A stretch of DNA of 64,000 nucleotides from Paramecium octaurelia (lineage: Eukaryota; Ciliophora; Oligohymenophorea; Peniculida; Parameciidae), in contig CAJJDP010000011.1 in the NCBI GenBank assembly GCA_905182995.1, positions 136,432-200,431 of the forward strand. The letters are read 5' to 3'. Every line of letters begins with the position of its first letter. Within the stretch, counting starts at the first letter, position 1. Shown one piece after another: positions 23,701 through 39,131 of the stretch. Below the pieces are notes generated by a model that was not told where the DNA came from, made no database searches, and was given only the letters and a program-made list of their open reading frames with translations. A program made the position numbers and the translations under genes.

Positions 23701-26700
23701 AATGGGTTTCCTCCCTCCACAGTTTTGGATTGCAGAATTTATCTAGGCAATAGAGTCTATGGATAACCAGCATACATTTTAATACAAGGGTGGATTGGCC
23801 TATTGAAGACTGATCCATCATTTACTTCAGGATACCAAGAACTCTTTTCCAGAGTTATTAGTCCACCTTTCACAGGAACTGATAAATATTTTGAATTTGA
23901 TATAGATCAATTCTATACTCCTGATGTTATTGGGGATGACAAACACATAGAAATGAGACTAGAATCCTACGATGGTGCAACAAATTCACTTATAGATTAG
24001 AGCTTTTCCTATGATATGACATTAAAGCATTACACTCCTGCTACTGGAACTCTACCAAAACCAACTAAGTCTTCTGATACCTTATTTGATTAATCAGTCA
24101 CCTTTGATTTGAAAATGCAATCTTCAATTCAACTCAAAAATAGTGAAGAATATGATTTCTTTATCTTTGAATATACTCAACCATACTTCGATCCATAACC
24201 TTAAAATATTCAATGTGAATCAGGTTCGGTGTATGTTTGTAGAGTGTCTTAAGGCAACAATTGGATTGTTGTTAAACCTTTGAGCACTATTTAAGCCTAA
24301 GCTAGTTTAAAGTTTAAAAATAGTAACAATCCTATATAGGTACCTACAACAGGAATTGTGTGCACAGCTTATGCTGTTAAGGATAGAATTATAACCACAA
24401 TTTATACTTATGCTGCTATTAATGATTATCTATTACCTACTTTGGCTGCTACTGCATATAATACTATTGTAACTCCTATTGACTATGCTGACAACACTAC
24501 GATACCAAAAAGCACTGAAATTAGAGTGAGAGTAGAAATCACCATTCCAACTTAATCAATTACACTACCTTATGGTTCAATCATCGACATCTTCTTGCCC
24601 ACTGGTTTCACTGCATATGATTACTCCTTAAGTACTTCTGATTCTAACGCAAAGTTTGTTACTGCTGACAATCTTTAAACAAGTGTAATTGCATCTTCAG
24701 CGATTACTGGATTCACTGGAAGACCTCAACTTACAATAACTGGTTGGGAACCTATCAAAGTGGGAGAAAAAATAATATTTGAAACATATTGCAAAACTTC
24801 GTCAGCTGCTCTAAGCCCGGCACTTTGGAATTTCAAAGCTTGGAAGGATACAGGTAGGACTATTGAATTATGGACATCTGCTGCTTCTGCTTTTAACGTG
24901 CAATCTTATGCATCATTTAAAACACTTGATTGGAAGACAAAAGATCCAACAGTTGCAAGAAAAAATTAAATCTCACCATTTACTTTTCATTTATCCTTTA
25001 AAACAACTCCAACTGCTAATACTAAAATTACTGTAAGTTTTCCAGCTTTAGCTTCAGTTTCTGTTCCAGCAGGTGCTGTTTTATATTGCACAATAGAAGG
25101 CACTACAGGACTTGTTCATAAATTCTCATATTGTTATGGAACTAATTCTCTTGATGTTATCATGTTGATGCCAGTCTCACCTGTTACCTTTGCTGCAAGC
25201 ATTTAATACAAAGTAACTATCAGTTCAAGAGGCAATAGTATTAATCATGGATTGATGTTTGGAGCTAGTGGAGTATTCACAGCAACTTTGACGTAAGATA
25301 ACGGTGACACTGGAAGTTTGAGATTTGAAATATTACCAACAGACTAATTTACATCAACATAATTAAGAATTGTAAATTCAGGAATACAAAGTACTGGTTA
25401 TACAGAAACTGCTCTATTATTTTCCTTTACAACTTCAGTGCCGATCCTAAAAACAGGCAAGATTGTCATAGCATTTCCTAATTATGCAATCGATGGTACT
25501 ACTACATTGTTCTAAGAAAATCTTATCTAATCATCAGTTTATAACAGTGGAGATCTGTACCCAGGATGTTATTCAACAAATTCAGCGCTATATAATAATG
25601 GACTGAATTGCAGAATCTTTAAGAATTCAGGTGAATTTTTTCAAACATTGATTGTAATTTAAGGATTTACTAGTGACATTCTAAACGGAGCAAACTTGCA
25701 AATAGTAATTGAATAGGTAACTTTGCCAACATCAGCTGCTTCAGCTGATGTCTTTTTATACACTGCTGATGTAAACAATAATAAATTGGAGGCATACTAT
25801 TTTGAAGATGCTGTCACTTCTTTAGTGTTAGGTCTTTCTACAATGACAACAACAGTGGTTCCAACTGGTGCAACAGTTTAGGGAAGCACATTGCTTACAT
25901 TCTCTGGTTTAAACTTTGGAGGAACTGTTTTTGATGGATATTCTCACATAGCATATAGATTCCCAGTTGGTTATTATGATATATCAAGTGCAACTGTCAC
26001 AACAGGAGGAACATGCACAACCCCAAGTGTCTTGGAAATCTATGCGCATTGGATTATACAGAGATTCACTGGTCTTACTGCTTGTTCTGGAAGCTAAAAT
26101 GTTGTATTGGCTAATATCAATTAAGTGAATAGCGTAGTCACAACTGCTTCTAATTTGGCATTCTAAGTCTATACATGTTTAACAAGGGTATGTGATTACT
26201 ATATTCCTGCAACTAATCCCTCTATCACATATACGGCTGCTTCAGCAGGATCCTTATAAGTAGCCGAACCCACAGCAGTGAGATACTTCCCATATTCATT
26301 TTATAAATTTGAGCTCGTTTACACCTGTGGTCACAATATTCCAATGGGGGGATAATTGATTTTAGATACAGATGCAACAAAATTTTCGGTATAGAGAATA
26401 GAATTAAAATCAGGAGGAATAACATCAGTCACCTACGCAAATGCAGCAGGATCAATAACCACTTTCACCTTATTATCTTCATACTTAAAAACTTAAGCAA
26501 CTATTAAGTTCGATGTTTATGGGTATTTGCCCTCTACAATTGGAGCATCAGGTGCAATTACATTTAAATTCTCTTTGAAAAATAGATATAATGGGTATGA
26601 AATATCTTCAGATTCCCTTCTGCCATCTTGGGATGTAAAGACACCAGTGTCTATCGTATCATCATAATCTTTCAGTTCAGTCTCATCTTCATAATCAATA

Positions 26701-29700
26701 TTGTCAATAATGTTGTTACCAGGAGTTAAGAGTGTAGATAATGAATTACATTTCTAGCTTCCCTCTATTTCTACATCTGATACAACCAATTTTAAAGTGT
26801 ATGTGTTTATTGAAGGGATGATAAGTGGTTCTGGATCATGTTCGATATCAATTGCTGAAGGTTCATCTGCAGGAACTCCTTTATGTAATGTAGCAGGTGC
26901 AGATAAATTGGAAATTACAGGCATTGACCCAAGTACGATAAAACAAGAATTTTACCTTTTAGTTAAATATGTGAAAATTACCACTTATGGCTTACTCCCT
27001 GTCACTATTTAATTATTAAATAACAATGGCGATGTCATAAATATATTTACTGGTTCAGTGATAGTCTATGAACAATAAATGGAATCCTTAGGAGCTAGTT
27101 TTAAACACAAAACTAATGGAGGAGGTAGCAATATTTTAGAGATCAGTTTTGATCCACCAGCCATTACTAATTTCAATGGTTTTGATGGAGAATTGTTTTT
27201 GGATCTATTAGGTTCTTTTGTTTCTTTGCCAAGTGCAATTATAAAAGAATAGTGTGATTATGCTTCAGCTTTGAATTCTGATTGTGAATTTGTGCCTGCT
27301 TTTAGATTAAATTCAGTTGGTTCAGCTACTGCTCACAGAGATCCATTCAATAACAGAATCGTCATTAGCAAATTTGAATAACAGAGTACTAGTATCAATA
27401 ACATTAAAATATGGTTTTAATATTAATACTCTGCTCCAACCTATTGGATCACGACTAAAATGTTTTAGTTCGGTTATTATATTAAAGGATAGGGTAACAA
27501 CTAGATCTATAAGTGTGGATATAACTTCTTATTAACATTATTTGAATTGGATTCTTCAGCTCCTTTAAGTAATAGTGGATCATTAAATCATATTGGATCT
27601 GCTTAATCAATAGGTACAATAACATCCTCTACAATAATGACTTAGCAAAGTAGTAGTTCATTCACTGACAACGATTATTTTACTATTAAACTTATTGGCG
27701 GTTATTCAGTGAAATATGGTACATATAATCAAATGAAAATGCTCTCTTCCACAGCTACAATCTCATCATCATCAACAGCAACAACGTTAGATAATTCTTA
27801 TACTATTTAAAGAATGGGTTATTTTGAAGGAAAGATGAGTAGTTCATCATCAGACATTGCATTTACATTGAGTAATATAGAATTGCCATATTATCCTACT
27901 TCTTCATTAACTGATATTGCAGCCATAGTTCTTATCTTGGATGGATCATCGAGATAGATTAAAGAGAAAATTTTATTGACTCGATCAACAAGTGCTAGCA
28001 GTCAAAGTTTTACAACCTGCTCTGCCTAACAAATAGATTCCAACTCGTTCTAATTTTCATTCACTCTACCCTCTAATTTCAAGACTTTTAATCATAATGG
28101 ATGTGTGTCTACTTCAACATGCTTTTAATATATTGAAATTACAACTACAAATTCTGCATATAATGACATTTGGTAATATGAAGTGACTTGTGGTTCAGGA
28201 TCCTCGTTGATTAACCAATATATTCCATACGAAGGGTATCCACCAAAGTTGTCATAAATTACCTCCAATCCATATGGAATGAGACTATCAGAATATCTTG
28301 AAATGAACAGTAATAGCCAAATCTGTATCAAATTCAGAAAGAAGACTGTAGCTGCAGCTGGATCTCTATAATTCACTATCACAATCTATGAGAATCAGTC
28401 TTCACCTATTGCAATAGCATCTTGCACAACTGCTTCAATAACAACTTCAAATACAGCATCAGGACATTAATTATCAGGAGTAGTTAAATAACCATTTGGA
28501 TTACAATTATTTTATGATAATTTCAAAGCATTGGTCAAGAATGTAGAGAGATAGATAACGATTGAGTTCTCATTGCTTGCTGATCTATCATCAAGTGGTA
28601 CCTTTACTATTGAGTCCGGTAATTTAGGGCTGGGTAACTTTGATGTAACTAAAAGATTGAAATGCATGTTTAAAGAGAAGGCTACTTAATTAGTCAAACA
28701 TGTCCCTTCTTTATGTGTTGTAGATACCACAAATAAGAAAATTACTATCACTTACAACATTACAACACTCACTACGTTGAATCCCAAATTAGTCAAGGAT
28801 AAAGTCTATGAATTGATAATCAAATATGATCAAAACAGTCTCAAATTCTTATCAGAACCTGCATTTTAAGGACAACATCAACTGAAATTTAAATTCTTTG
28901 TAGGAGCAACACTCACTTATTCTCAAGTATTGCCATTTACTATTTATAATAATCAAGTTTCTGATCTAGTCACTCAAAGCTATGTAGATCACATTTCTGA
29001 GTAAACTAACTTTTATGTCAAATACAAAACCACATAATCCTTGGCTTCTTCTGATTATATTGATGTTTTAATCCCCATCCGAGCTGTTCAAAGTGATGGA
29101 TCACTCAAAATCTTGAATACAAACAATCTTAATACAGCCATATTAAATGGATAGAAAATAGGATGTTTGGATAAGGTTGGCAACTTGGGTCTCTATTTCA
29201 AATGTTATTTATACTATGGAATAGCTGACTTCTAAAAACCACATTCATTCATTAGATTGACCAACTTTACAGGCTTGGGTAGTGGAACTACAGTCCAATT
29301 TGTGATCCAAAATCTAAAGAATCCCTCCACAACTGATTTAATCATGGATTACGAAATTAGAATATCTGGAGCTGATTCTTATGAATACACCTATGCTTAT
29401 GCTGCTACTTATACCTTACCAGCATCCTCAGCTACCTCATCCACCACTGGAACATTAACTATCACTCCTTTACCTTGTTTCTCCCAAATCAATTACTAAT
29501 ATTAGGTTACTCTCTCCAAGGATGTTGATCCCAATTATGAATCAATAGTCAAAATTTCTTATGATCCTCTTATATGGGGAGAAGATTACACTATATTTGC
29601 AGCTACTATTGGTGGCACTGCTTCTAGAATTGACTCATTAGATTCGCAAAATGTATTCATCGTATTCCCAGCTGGCTATTCTACAGGAACTTCAATCACT

Positions 29701-32700
29701 ATTGCGATAACGAATGGTCTCATTTAACCAAGTTATGTTCTGACTAAATCTCATGCAGTTACTGCATCTTTCATCAATTATCAAACCAAAGCAATTGTTT
29801 AGGTTGCAACTACTACAACCTCAGTTACAACCACTTAATCTAACATTGCTAACTATGGTACTGTGAGTAGTAACTCTGATTTAATGAAAGACATTTTGTC
29901 GGTCATGTTGATTCCATTAACTCTATTGGGTCCAGTAAAGACCAATTACTAATTTAGAATCATATTCCCTACTGATTATATTTTAAGTGCTGGATATTGC
30001 AAAATTTTCGATGATCTTACAAATGTAGAATATTCAACTACTTGTTCAGATATAGATGCATAAACTAAGAAGATTATCTTCAATACTCCAATCAAAGCCA
30101 CTAAAGCAATCACAGTAAAAGTCTAGGTTTAAACTCCTACAACTGCTGGTAGCAAAAGTATCACAGTGAAGTTCTTTGCAGATAATTTGGATACTTCTAC
30201 TTTACTAATTCAATCAGACACATTGGCAGCTTAGACTATAATCAACTTTACTAAAATGAGATTAGCTATGCCTTACATTAAAGCACCTTAAATATTATTG
30301 TAAGATGGGGAAATAGGACCAATCACTTTGACTGTTAAATTGACTAGTGCAATAACTAAGTAGACAGACACTGTAGTAATAGATACCAACAATTTTATGA
30401 CTGTCACAATTTAACAGCCTATCAATACAAAAAGACTACAATTTGCTTGCTTTTGGAATAATTTAGCTGCCATGAATTGTAGAAATGGGGATACTTCAGC
30501 CAATTATGATAAAATAACAATGTATGCACCCTCAGATACAGGTTTTGCTTCAGGTGATATAGTAACAGTCAAAATTATGGTATGGAGACATTAAGAAATT
30601 GGATAAACAGATTTCACTTATTAATGGCATGACAATACTGATGATTCAGTTCCTATTGCAAATATTAAGGATAAGAAAATCACAATAGGCACAACGGATT
30701 ACCAAAAATACGTTACATATTAGAATTATCGATTTGATGAAACAACAGTACCTACATACTAGACTTATGTTGCTGTGCATTAAGGAACAATAGATACTCA
30801 AACAGATCTTACAGTTAGTTTTAGATTAAGAAGAACATTATCTTCCAATTTAAATACAAATTGGGGCTAGATTATTCTTAAGCTTCCAACAATGGACGAT
30901 GACAACTTATAATCGTAGTTCCCTAATGGTTTAGGTAGATTTACCAAGAATGCTTAGGAGATTGATTGTTTTTGCAGCACTTGTCCTCAAATTAGTAATA
31001 TTGATCCATTGGAACCATTCTTCAAGTGTTATGTGTATCAAGGATCTAGTCACAGAGTAGCACCAGTAGAAATATGGTTGAATCCATAATAAGACATGGT
31101 AGCATAATAAATAGTTGAAATTTCATTCCCTAAAATAAAATTACCATCAACTTCATACACATATGGCAAAATATCAATGTTGGCTTATGAATACTAAGCA
31201 AGTACTAAAACGACTAGAAATCATTCTGAAATTGTCCACTTTTACACATACCATACAATCCCTGATGCTTTTACTACTTACACTGCTGTAACACCTCCAA
31301 CATTTACAGTAAATATGGTTGGAGCAATGTCTGGAGTAACAGCTACAGTCAATAATCCTTATGATGATCTTTTAGATTATTGCCATGATAGATGGGTATT
31401 GAGCACAGATGATGCTGAAACTATTTTTGAGCATCCTTATAATCCTGAAACTGGTACTCTATATTCAAATGGTGGAGCATACCCATATAATTACATTGAA
31501 TACACTACTGCAACCAATCATATAGTAGTAATTTATAAACTGGCCAAATGGATTACTTTTGTTCCTAAGGTTGTGCTAACTAAGTCAGCTACATAAACTT
31601 TGAATATCCAGAAATTTAAGAATATGCCATACAAGATACCTAGTGGAGTCAATTATAAAATGACCTTATTCATAGATATAGGAGTTCGATCTTATACTGA
31701 ATACAGTGTATTCACAACCGCAACATAATACAGACTAGCCTATTAGCCATCTACAACAGTTAAGTAAATGTCTATTGATCCTATTCCTGCTCCAGCTGAA
31801 ACTGCTGCTCCTTAAACTTATGAATTGAAATTCTTGCCCTATAATAAAATTCCTAAAAATGGTAAAATCATATTTACGTTCCCTCCATTACCAAGTTATG
31901 ATTGGGTGTTCACTGATCAATATTGTACAGTCTCCCAAAATCTACAAGATAGTGGATGTGATATTATTCCAGCTAGCAGAATTATCATAATTAAGGATTG
32001 GTTGAATGATTACGATCCTAATATTGATGGATATTTGAGTGTTAAATTTGATATTGTGAATCCAACAAATGTGTAAACTTAAGTTCCATTCACTTGGAGG
32101 ACGTATTGGGATCAGAATTAAAACACTTGGTTAATTGACGAAGAAACCTTCTTTGAGAATACTCCAACTACTTAAATTATATAAGGAGGTAATTTAATTG
32201 TCACTCTCTGGGAAAGATATTAACATCCTTATATCATTTGCGGAGGCAGAAAGGGGCCTATTAGATTGAGATTTATTTTGAGAGATTAAAATTTGGTGTA
32301 TCCAAATGATTACATTGAATTATGGATGCAAAATACATTCTGGCCTGTTTCAACTCAGAAATATATTGTTTGTTACTTCAATGACCCGAATGATTTCTAA
32401 TTAGTCAATATCAAATCTCATCGATGTGATTGGACTGCTGGTGTAAATGGAGGCACCTTACAGGTTTATATTCCTGAAGAAATAGATATACATGTAGGAG
32501 ATGAATGGGAATTAGTAATTACTACATTCGGTTAATTTGGTGGTGATGGATGGGTTGTAAGATCTCCATCAGATTTAAATTGGATCACATTTTTTGCAAT
32601 GAAGAATGGTGTAAACACAATTGACAAAGGTTGGTTTGAAGCCTAGATTCCAGGATGCCCATTTGATAACTTTGGATTTGATTGTTAAAGTGTTGGTTGG

Positions 32701-35700
32701 GAAGCAAGTACAGTTGGTGGTGATCCAACTTGGACAATTCTTAATTTTACTGCTCAAACTGAAACCAATGCTATTCCTGCTGGTGATCCAAGTTTACTTA
32801 CCTATTCAAGATTAGTTTTTGAGTTTATTACACACAATGAATTATAAGAATCATGGCCAATGGATTTGACTAATAGAATGGCAGCTACTGATGACAGAGC
32901 ACAAGTAGCCTGTAATGGTATGTACAAGACTAATGGTGCAAATAGACCATTACAACCTAAAGGCAATACCTATATTGAATGTTACAATATCAAGGCTGAA
33001 AACAAAGTGTGGAATAACACTCCATCTTATATAGTTGGAAGTTATTTTGATGCTATTGCAGCATAAGAGAGGTTCCATTTCCAAATTGCAGATTTTCGTA
33101 ATGGTTATGTTCAAGGAGCCTTCCAACATGTTAAAATCTCAGTAGAAGTAATTTAAGAAGATGGTACATTCTATCCACAAAATGAACACTATTGTTGGCA
33201 TCTCCCTCCCTCACTTTATCCTCCTCCAAGTCCATCCACAGCATCCACTTCGACTTGGGCTATTTAAAGATCATAGGTGGCTCTATCCCAATAGTAATCC
33301 TATTTTGGTGATGTCAATGTGGAATGGTTTGATACGATTGTCTATGATTTCAATTATCCTTACACTTTGCCTATGAAAGGGTATTGTTTACAAAGAAGAT
33401 ACAATGCCAACTTTTCAGATGGCTACCTGTCTCCTTGTACTCCTTAACATTTTAATCATTGGTGGGTTATGAGTGCTGCCATTTAGGATCCTACTATTAA
33501 ATGGTATTAAAGGGAATCTGGTAATTTTATAAATCCTCCGTTTGTTTATAAATAGAATAATCCGACTAATGATCCAACAATTAATAATAACATTGCCTAA
33601 GCATCACCGTTAAGAATTTACATATGGAGAAATAATTAATTGATTAGCAATCAAACATTTCAACTAAATGGAGGAAAGATATCTCCTACTACTGGGCAAT
33701 TATTTATTGTTAGTTAAACAACTACAAATGACAATGCTAAAAACACTATGGTTAGACATCATATGGGAATTCATTTCCAAACCACCACTTCAGCTATGAA
33801 ATACATCAGACTTTGGGCACCAAATGACTATTAAAATATATAAGATTGTAAAGTGAATAGAGGATTAGTAAGTCGAGATCCTGCTGATCTAGATAATAAA
33901 ATTACTTGTGTCATTACTAAATTGCCTGCCCCCATTGACAAGTGGCTTATAGAAATTGATAATTTCTAGACTTACTAAGGACATGGGGAAGATTAATGGA
34001 TGATAATTGATTTTAACTTAACCAATCCAAATTCTGAAAAATGGACTGGCAGTTGGTATGGTAAGACTTATGAGAGTTCAACCAATTTATCATATGTAAT
34101 AGATGAATCCAAAGGCACAGATGGATAAACTTGGGTTGGAGAATCTGTTAAATAACCAAATCTTTTTAGAGTTTGGAGAAATACTATCTCATATGAGAAT
34201 AGAAGAGCTTAGACAGATGATTATGCTGAAGTTCATATGAGAGTGTTACCCAGAACAAGTCATCCAGCTACAACAGATAATTCAAATACATAAGTATAAA
34301 TTTGGTTACCACTTGCTTATGATCTAGCAAATGGTGGAGATGCGCTTTGTCAAATCAGTAATGAATATCATTCAGATTTGGATTCTGTTAATTGCAAAAT
34401 CACCTCAGACAGAAAGATAACTTTGAGTACTGATAACACTTATGGATTGAAACAAGAATGTTCAATGGTTACTGTGACAACATAGAATGCAATAGGTGGA
34501 AATGGCATTAAGTTACCATCCACGCCTTAAGATGATACATTCTAAGTGTTTATTGATTCAACGGATTCCACTGGTAATGTGTAAAGAGAATACAATTACA
34601 ATTAAGCATATGCAGTCCCTGATCCAATTACATCTGCTACTGATCCTACGTTCTCTATCAAATCAACAATTAGAGAAGCTAATCAATACACTGTAATTAA
34701 AGCAACCTTCACTGCTCCCCTTGATATTCCCGCAGGTTATGACACTTCCTCTCCAGGTCAGGATCCATTAAGTGCTCCTCCTATTGGAACACTGAGATAT
34801 AAATTTAATACCAAAGATTTTGTAAATAGTGGATATCCTGGATTCCCATTAAATCTAGGCTAATCAAGTACAAATGTACTTTGTCAAGGATTTGGAAACT
34901 TGAAAGGTACATTGTAATGTACTTTAATTGCTTCAAGTTAATAATCTCCTGATTATCCAGCCATCATAGAAGTTAGAGGCTTTGATTATATCAGTTAAGG
35001 TGATTTAGTAGAAGTTCACTTTTTGAATATTCAGAATGGGTAATACTATTAAAATAAAGGAAATGTCACTTTATCAGCTTATAAAAAGAAGGGTGATGGC
35101 ACAAAGGTGGAACTAATTTAAGATTCAACTGGCTTTGTACCTGTTTATGATCCTAATTGTTATGGCAATCTCTGTTATACTGTTTTTACTACATGTCCAA
35201 CAAGTGCTCAAATTGCAATGGACCCTAATGTAGTAGGAGCCTATATGTAGGTGACTATAAATCCAATATCAATCAATTGCACCACTCCAGCCACTACTTA
35301 TTAACCACTTTAGGCAGGAGATTAAGTTATTTTGACATTCCCAGTGGAATTTGAATTCCCATCTGAATCAAATGGTGCTATATCTGCATTATGGAACCAG
35401 ATTTAGATGTCTACCATCGTATATCCATTGACTAGAGAAATCTATTTCACATTCCCAACAGGTACTACTATTACTGGTTGCACTAATACACTAAAGATAT
35501 CTTAATTAAGAGGTCCAGCCTATGAATTCTCAACCGCATACAATATTAGAATGAGGATTGTAAAATCTCAATACAGAAGAGTGGATTGCATAATAAGTGG
35601 AATCACTCCACCAAATGTAGCAACGCCAAGCACATAATCAATGCTATTGAGTAGTTATTTTGCAGGTGATATTTTTGTTGATTATGATTTCAAATTTTCT

Positions 35701-38700
35701 CCAAGTTACAAGATTCCTGCTGGAGGTACAATTGATATTACATTCCCCAATCGTGGTCTATTGAATTACAACCATGTCACATCTAGTACTCCGCCAGCTG
35801 TATGTAGTTTGTTAAATTCAGTTTACATTACTAGCTGTGTATTGAGTACAACTGGAGTTCAGGTAACTGTAGCATAAGACATTCCAGCACAGTAAGAGTT
35901 GGAAATTAAATTAAGTGGAGTTAAGAATTCTGATTATGCTGGATAAACATTAGCATCTGATTATGTTTTGACAATGTATCATCCAAATGGAGAGAAAGTA
36001 AATGAAATAGGATTTTCACCATTTTAATTCTATGCTAAGAAAAATGTAGGTGTCATTTACATGAAACTGTCAAATACTAATAACTTTTAATCTGTTACAG
36101 CATCATACACCTTTGTTATTCAAAATTCATATAGAGTTCCAGCATCTGGAGAAATTGTATTGAAGATGCCTAAAGAATGGGCATCAGTTGTAACCAATTC
36201 AATCACACTAGCTAAATTAAGTGCCTCTTGGACAAGTGATGCTTTGTCATATACTTACTCTATTGATTCTTCTACAGACATCAATAATTATTTGTTGAGA
36301 ATCAAGAATTAATTCACTTGGCCTCAAGGAGGATCTTTGACACTCTTAATGTTGAAATTGAAAAATCCTTCTTTCGAAAGCACTAAAATATTTTAGGCTT
36401 AAACCTATTATGACAATGTTTTACTTGATTAAACAGATCCTTTGGATTCCTCTTTGAAATTCACTTACAAGCCTGCTGTTCCTTCACTTACAATCAATAA
36501 TTTCATAATGGAACCAGCAAATGCAGGAGAAGTATCCACTTATTCTTTGAATATGACATCGAGTGGAAATATGACAAGTGGCAGCACTATTCAAATTCAA
36601 TTCCCCACTGACACATATCCTCCAGGATTGACTAGATATGATTTGTCATTAGGTTGTAATTTACATTTCAAAAATGGAACAAATGTAACTGTTCCATGTT
36701 CTGCTGCCAATTCAAAATTGACTGTCAGTTTGAATGCCAATATTGATTAAAACACAGAGTTTACACTTTCAGTAGTAGGAATAACCAATCCAAATTATGA
36801 TACAGGTGCTATCAAAGGATCGATAGATGTATTGACAACAGACTCTAACAACAATGTGTTGACTTATAATAGTGGGGCAGCTGAAATAAATCCAACTGCA
36901 GCTCCACAGACTATGAAATTGGTTAAATTAGCTACTTCTTCTACGAACTTGCAAGTTAAAGCTGCTTACACCTTATGTGTTTAGACAGACATCAGTATTC
37001 CATTGGGAGCCTAAGTGTTCGTGGATTTCCCACAACAATTTACATTTAAATCATCGAGCTATCCTTGTTATATCAGTTTAGATCACAATAATGCTTTATT
37101 GCCCTATGACAATTCAACTTCATCTCCTTCCTGCAAGAATTCAAATTCCTTAAGAAGAATTGCTATCTCTGGTCATACTGCTGCTTATGTGGGCAATAAG
37201 AATAGTCCAGCTTAGTTATGTTACATTCTCGACAATATCGAGAATCCAAGTTCAGCTGGTCCTACTGATAATTTTGTAGTGAGTATCTATGACACACAAA
37301 ATAAAAATGTTGTGGCCTAAACCTTTGGAACCCTATCACCCAATTCAACATTGTCATATAGTCAACAAGGATTAGTTATCACAGTTGAAAGTATAGACCC
37401 ATTACCTAGATATCTCACAACCAAACCAATTAAAGTTACACTCCAAAGGTCTGTCAGTCATACTGTTACATTAACACCTTAGTCAACTGAATTTAAATTT
37501 ATTCCACCAGAATTAGTGTTCTTACCTTCCAATGGACCTGAAATGTATTTCAAAATCTAGGCTATTAATGATGATGCCACTGATGTTGGATTAAAACAGT
37601 TCAGTTGGCTCAAAGTAGAATCAGCAACTGCCAAGTTCTCGGAGATGGCTGATTCCTTCTTTTAATACGTTGATAAACCTACTGCTAATTAATTATACAT
37701 GACAATTAATCCAAGAGTATTCAGAGTAGCCTTAGGCGGAACATCATTACCTATGACTTTAACTCTATCTTAACCAGCTGCACAAGACTTGCTTGTCAAT
37801 TTCACTACTATTAATCCTTATCAAGATAGTTCCTTAGTATTTGAACCTATCAACGCAGCTGGTTAAGTCAAATTCCCTGCTGGCACAACTTCCATTCAAC
37901 TTTAATACACTACCAAATAAACTGCTTTATCAGGCCAGATCTAATTTGAAATAGTTGACAAATACAGTTCCTTATATACAATACTTGATAATATTGTCAA
38001 TTTTGAAATCTTAGAGACTGATGACAAAATACCTGAAGTAGTCAATTATTATGCTGTCAATGTAAAAAGAACCAGCATGTATTTCAGAGCCAGCATCGAT
38101 GAAAGTGTTACCTTGTACTATTATTTGACTCTGAAAGGCAATCCCAAACCAACCATGGAACAAATAAAATCTTAACAAAAACTCACTAATGTCTTCACCC
38201 AATTCGGAAATAATCAAAGCTTTATTGCTCCTGTCACTTCAGATTACATCTATAATGATGTCTATTTGGACCTCCAAGGATTGACAGAATAAACAGATTA
38301 TTCACTCTACTTCTTCGTTACAGATTTAAGTGGCAACAACAATACCGAAGTCAAACAATTCGACTTTACAACTGCAGCCAAATACTAGCCTGCTTAATTC
38401 AAGATCACTCTTGGCAAAGATGTTGATATTGACAAACTGTTGAGTGCATTCGGTTTAGTCACTGGATTGCCTTCTAGTAGCTTTTAAACTATAGAGAAAC
38501 CCAAGAAATTTACCATTGATGGTGAGTTAGATTCTGATGTGCAATCGATAATAGACTCCCAAACAGTCACTTATACATTCCAGATTAATCCAGATGCTAC
38601 TGTTGGTGGTCTATCACCTTACGAATATATTAGATTAATCTAACAAAACTTGGATCTCTTGCAATCAGAAATCCCAGAAGTAGTAGATCAGAATATTTTC

Positions 38701-39131
38701 AACACTGCCTGGGAATACTTTGAGTACCCTTAAGAGTTTAAGTATACTCCCATTAAGATCAATGTCACCGAAGATGCTGTCTATTTCAATGTGTCTCTGA
38801 GATACACTGGCAATTTGTACACTCTGGTTTTACCAGCTGATTCACCTGCACCTTCATCCAAACAAGTCTCCATGGGACTTAATTCCACAAATTCTCCTGT
38901 TCAAAAGGTAATGTTAGTAGCAATATTTAATAGGAATGGGTCTACCAAATCAGATTTGAATATAGCAATAAAACAAGCACTGATGATCAAAAGCTGTATG
39001 CCATTTTCAACTATACTTTGTTATTTGACAATTCTTATTACAAAGCATATTTCACTGCAGATAACAATTTAGTTAGCAATCCAGATTTAATGACCAGTAA
39101 TTTTTTATTGTATTCTTAGATGAATAAATGA
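17728..39131 (+). CDS. Giant secreted modular protein (about 7107 residues)
   Basis: The model has a signal peptide (MILLFAIITEIIAG from ATG 17728; an in-frame upstream ATG at 17653 would hide it). It uses two small introns near the 5' end (17977-18005, 29 nt; 18334-18358, 25 nt), then one exon of about 20.5 kb, then a 26-nt intron (38908-38933) and a stop at 39129-39131. Coding length closes exactly at 7108 codons. Nearly all of the protein is a train of diverged modules of very roughly 150-200 residues. Each carries a recognisable centre like YKIPAGGTIDITFPN, NKIPKNGKIIFTFPP or YRVPASGEIVLKMPKEW, a Cys pair, and a closing strand near INPxxxG. The modules look beta-sandwich-like and rich in Thr/Ser/Asn. 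The last 350 residues or so differ and resemble Fn3-like domains. No transmembrane segment or obvious GPI signal is seen at the C-terminus (NFLLYSQMNK). Likely a cell-coat or matrix component. Function inferred; the family is not recognised. Confidence 0.85.

Noticed and set aside
27317-27535. Open frame beginning MVQLLLTEIHSI
   Set aside because: It lies in another frame inside the giant gene, whose own frame is continuous here under the ciliate code.
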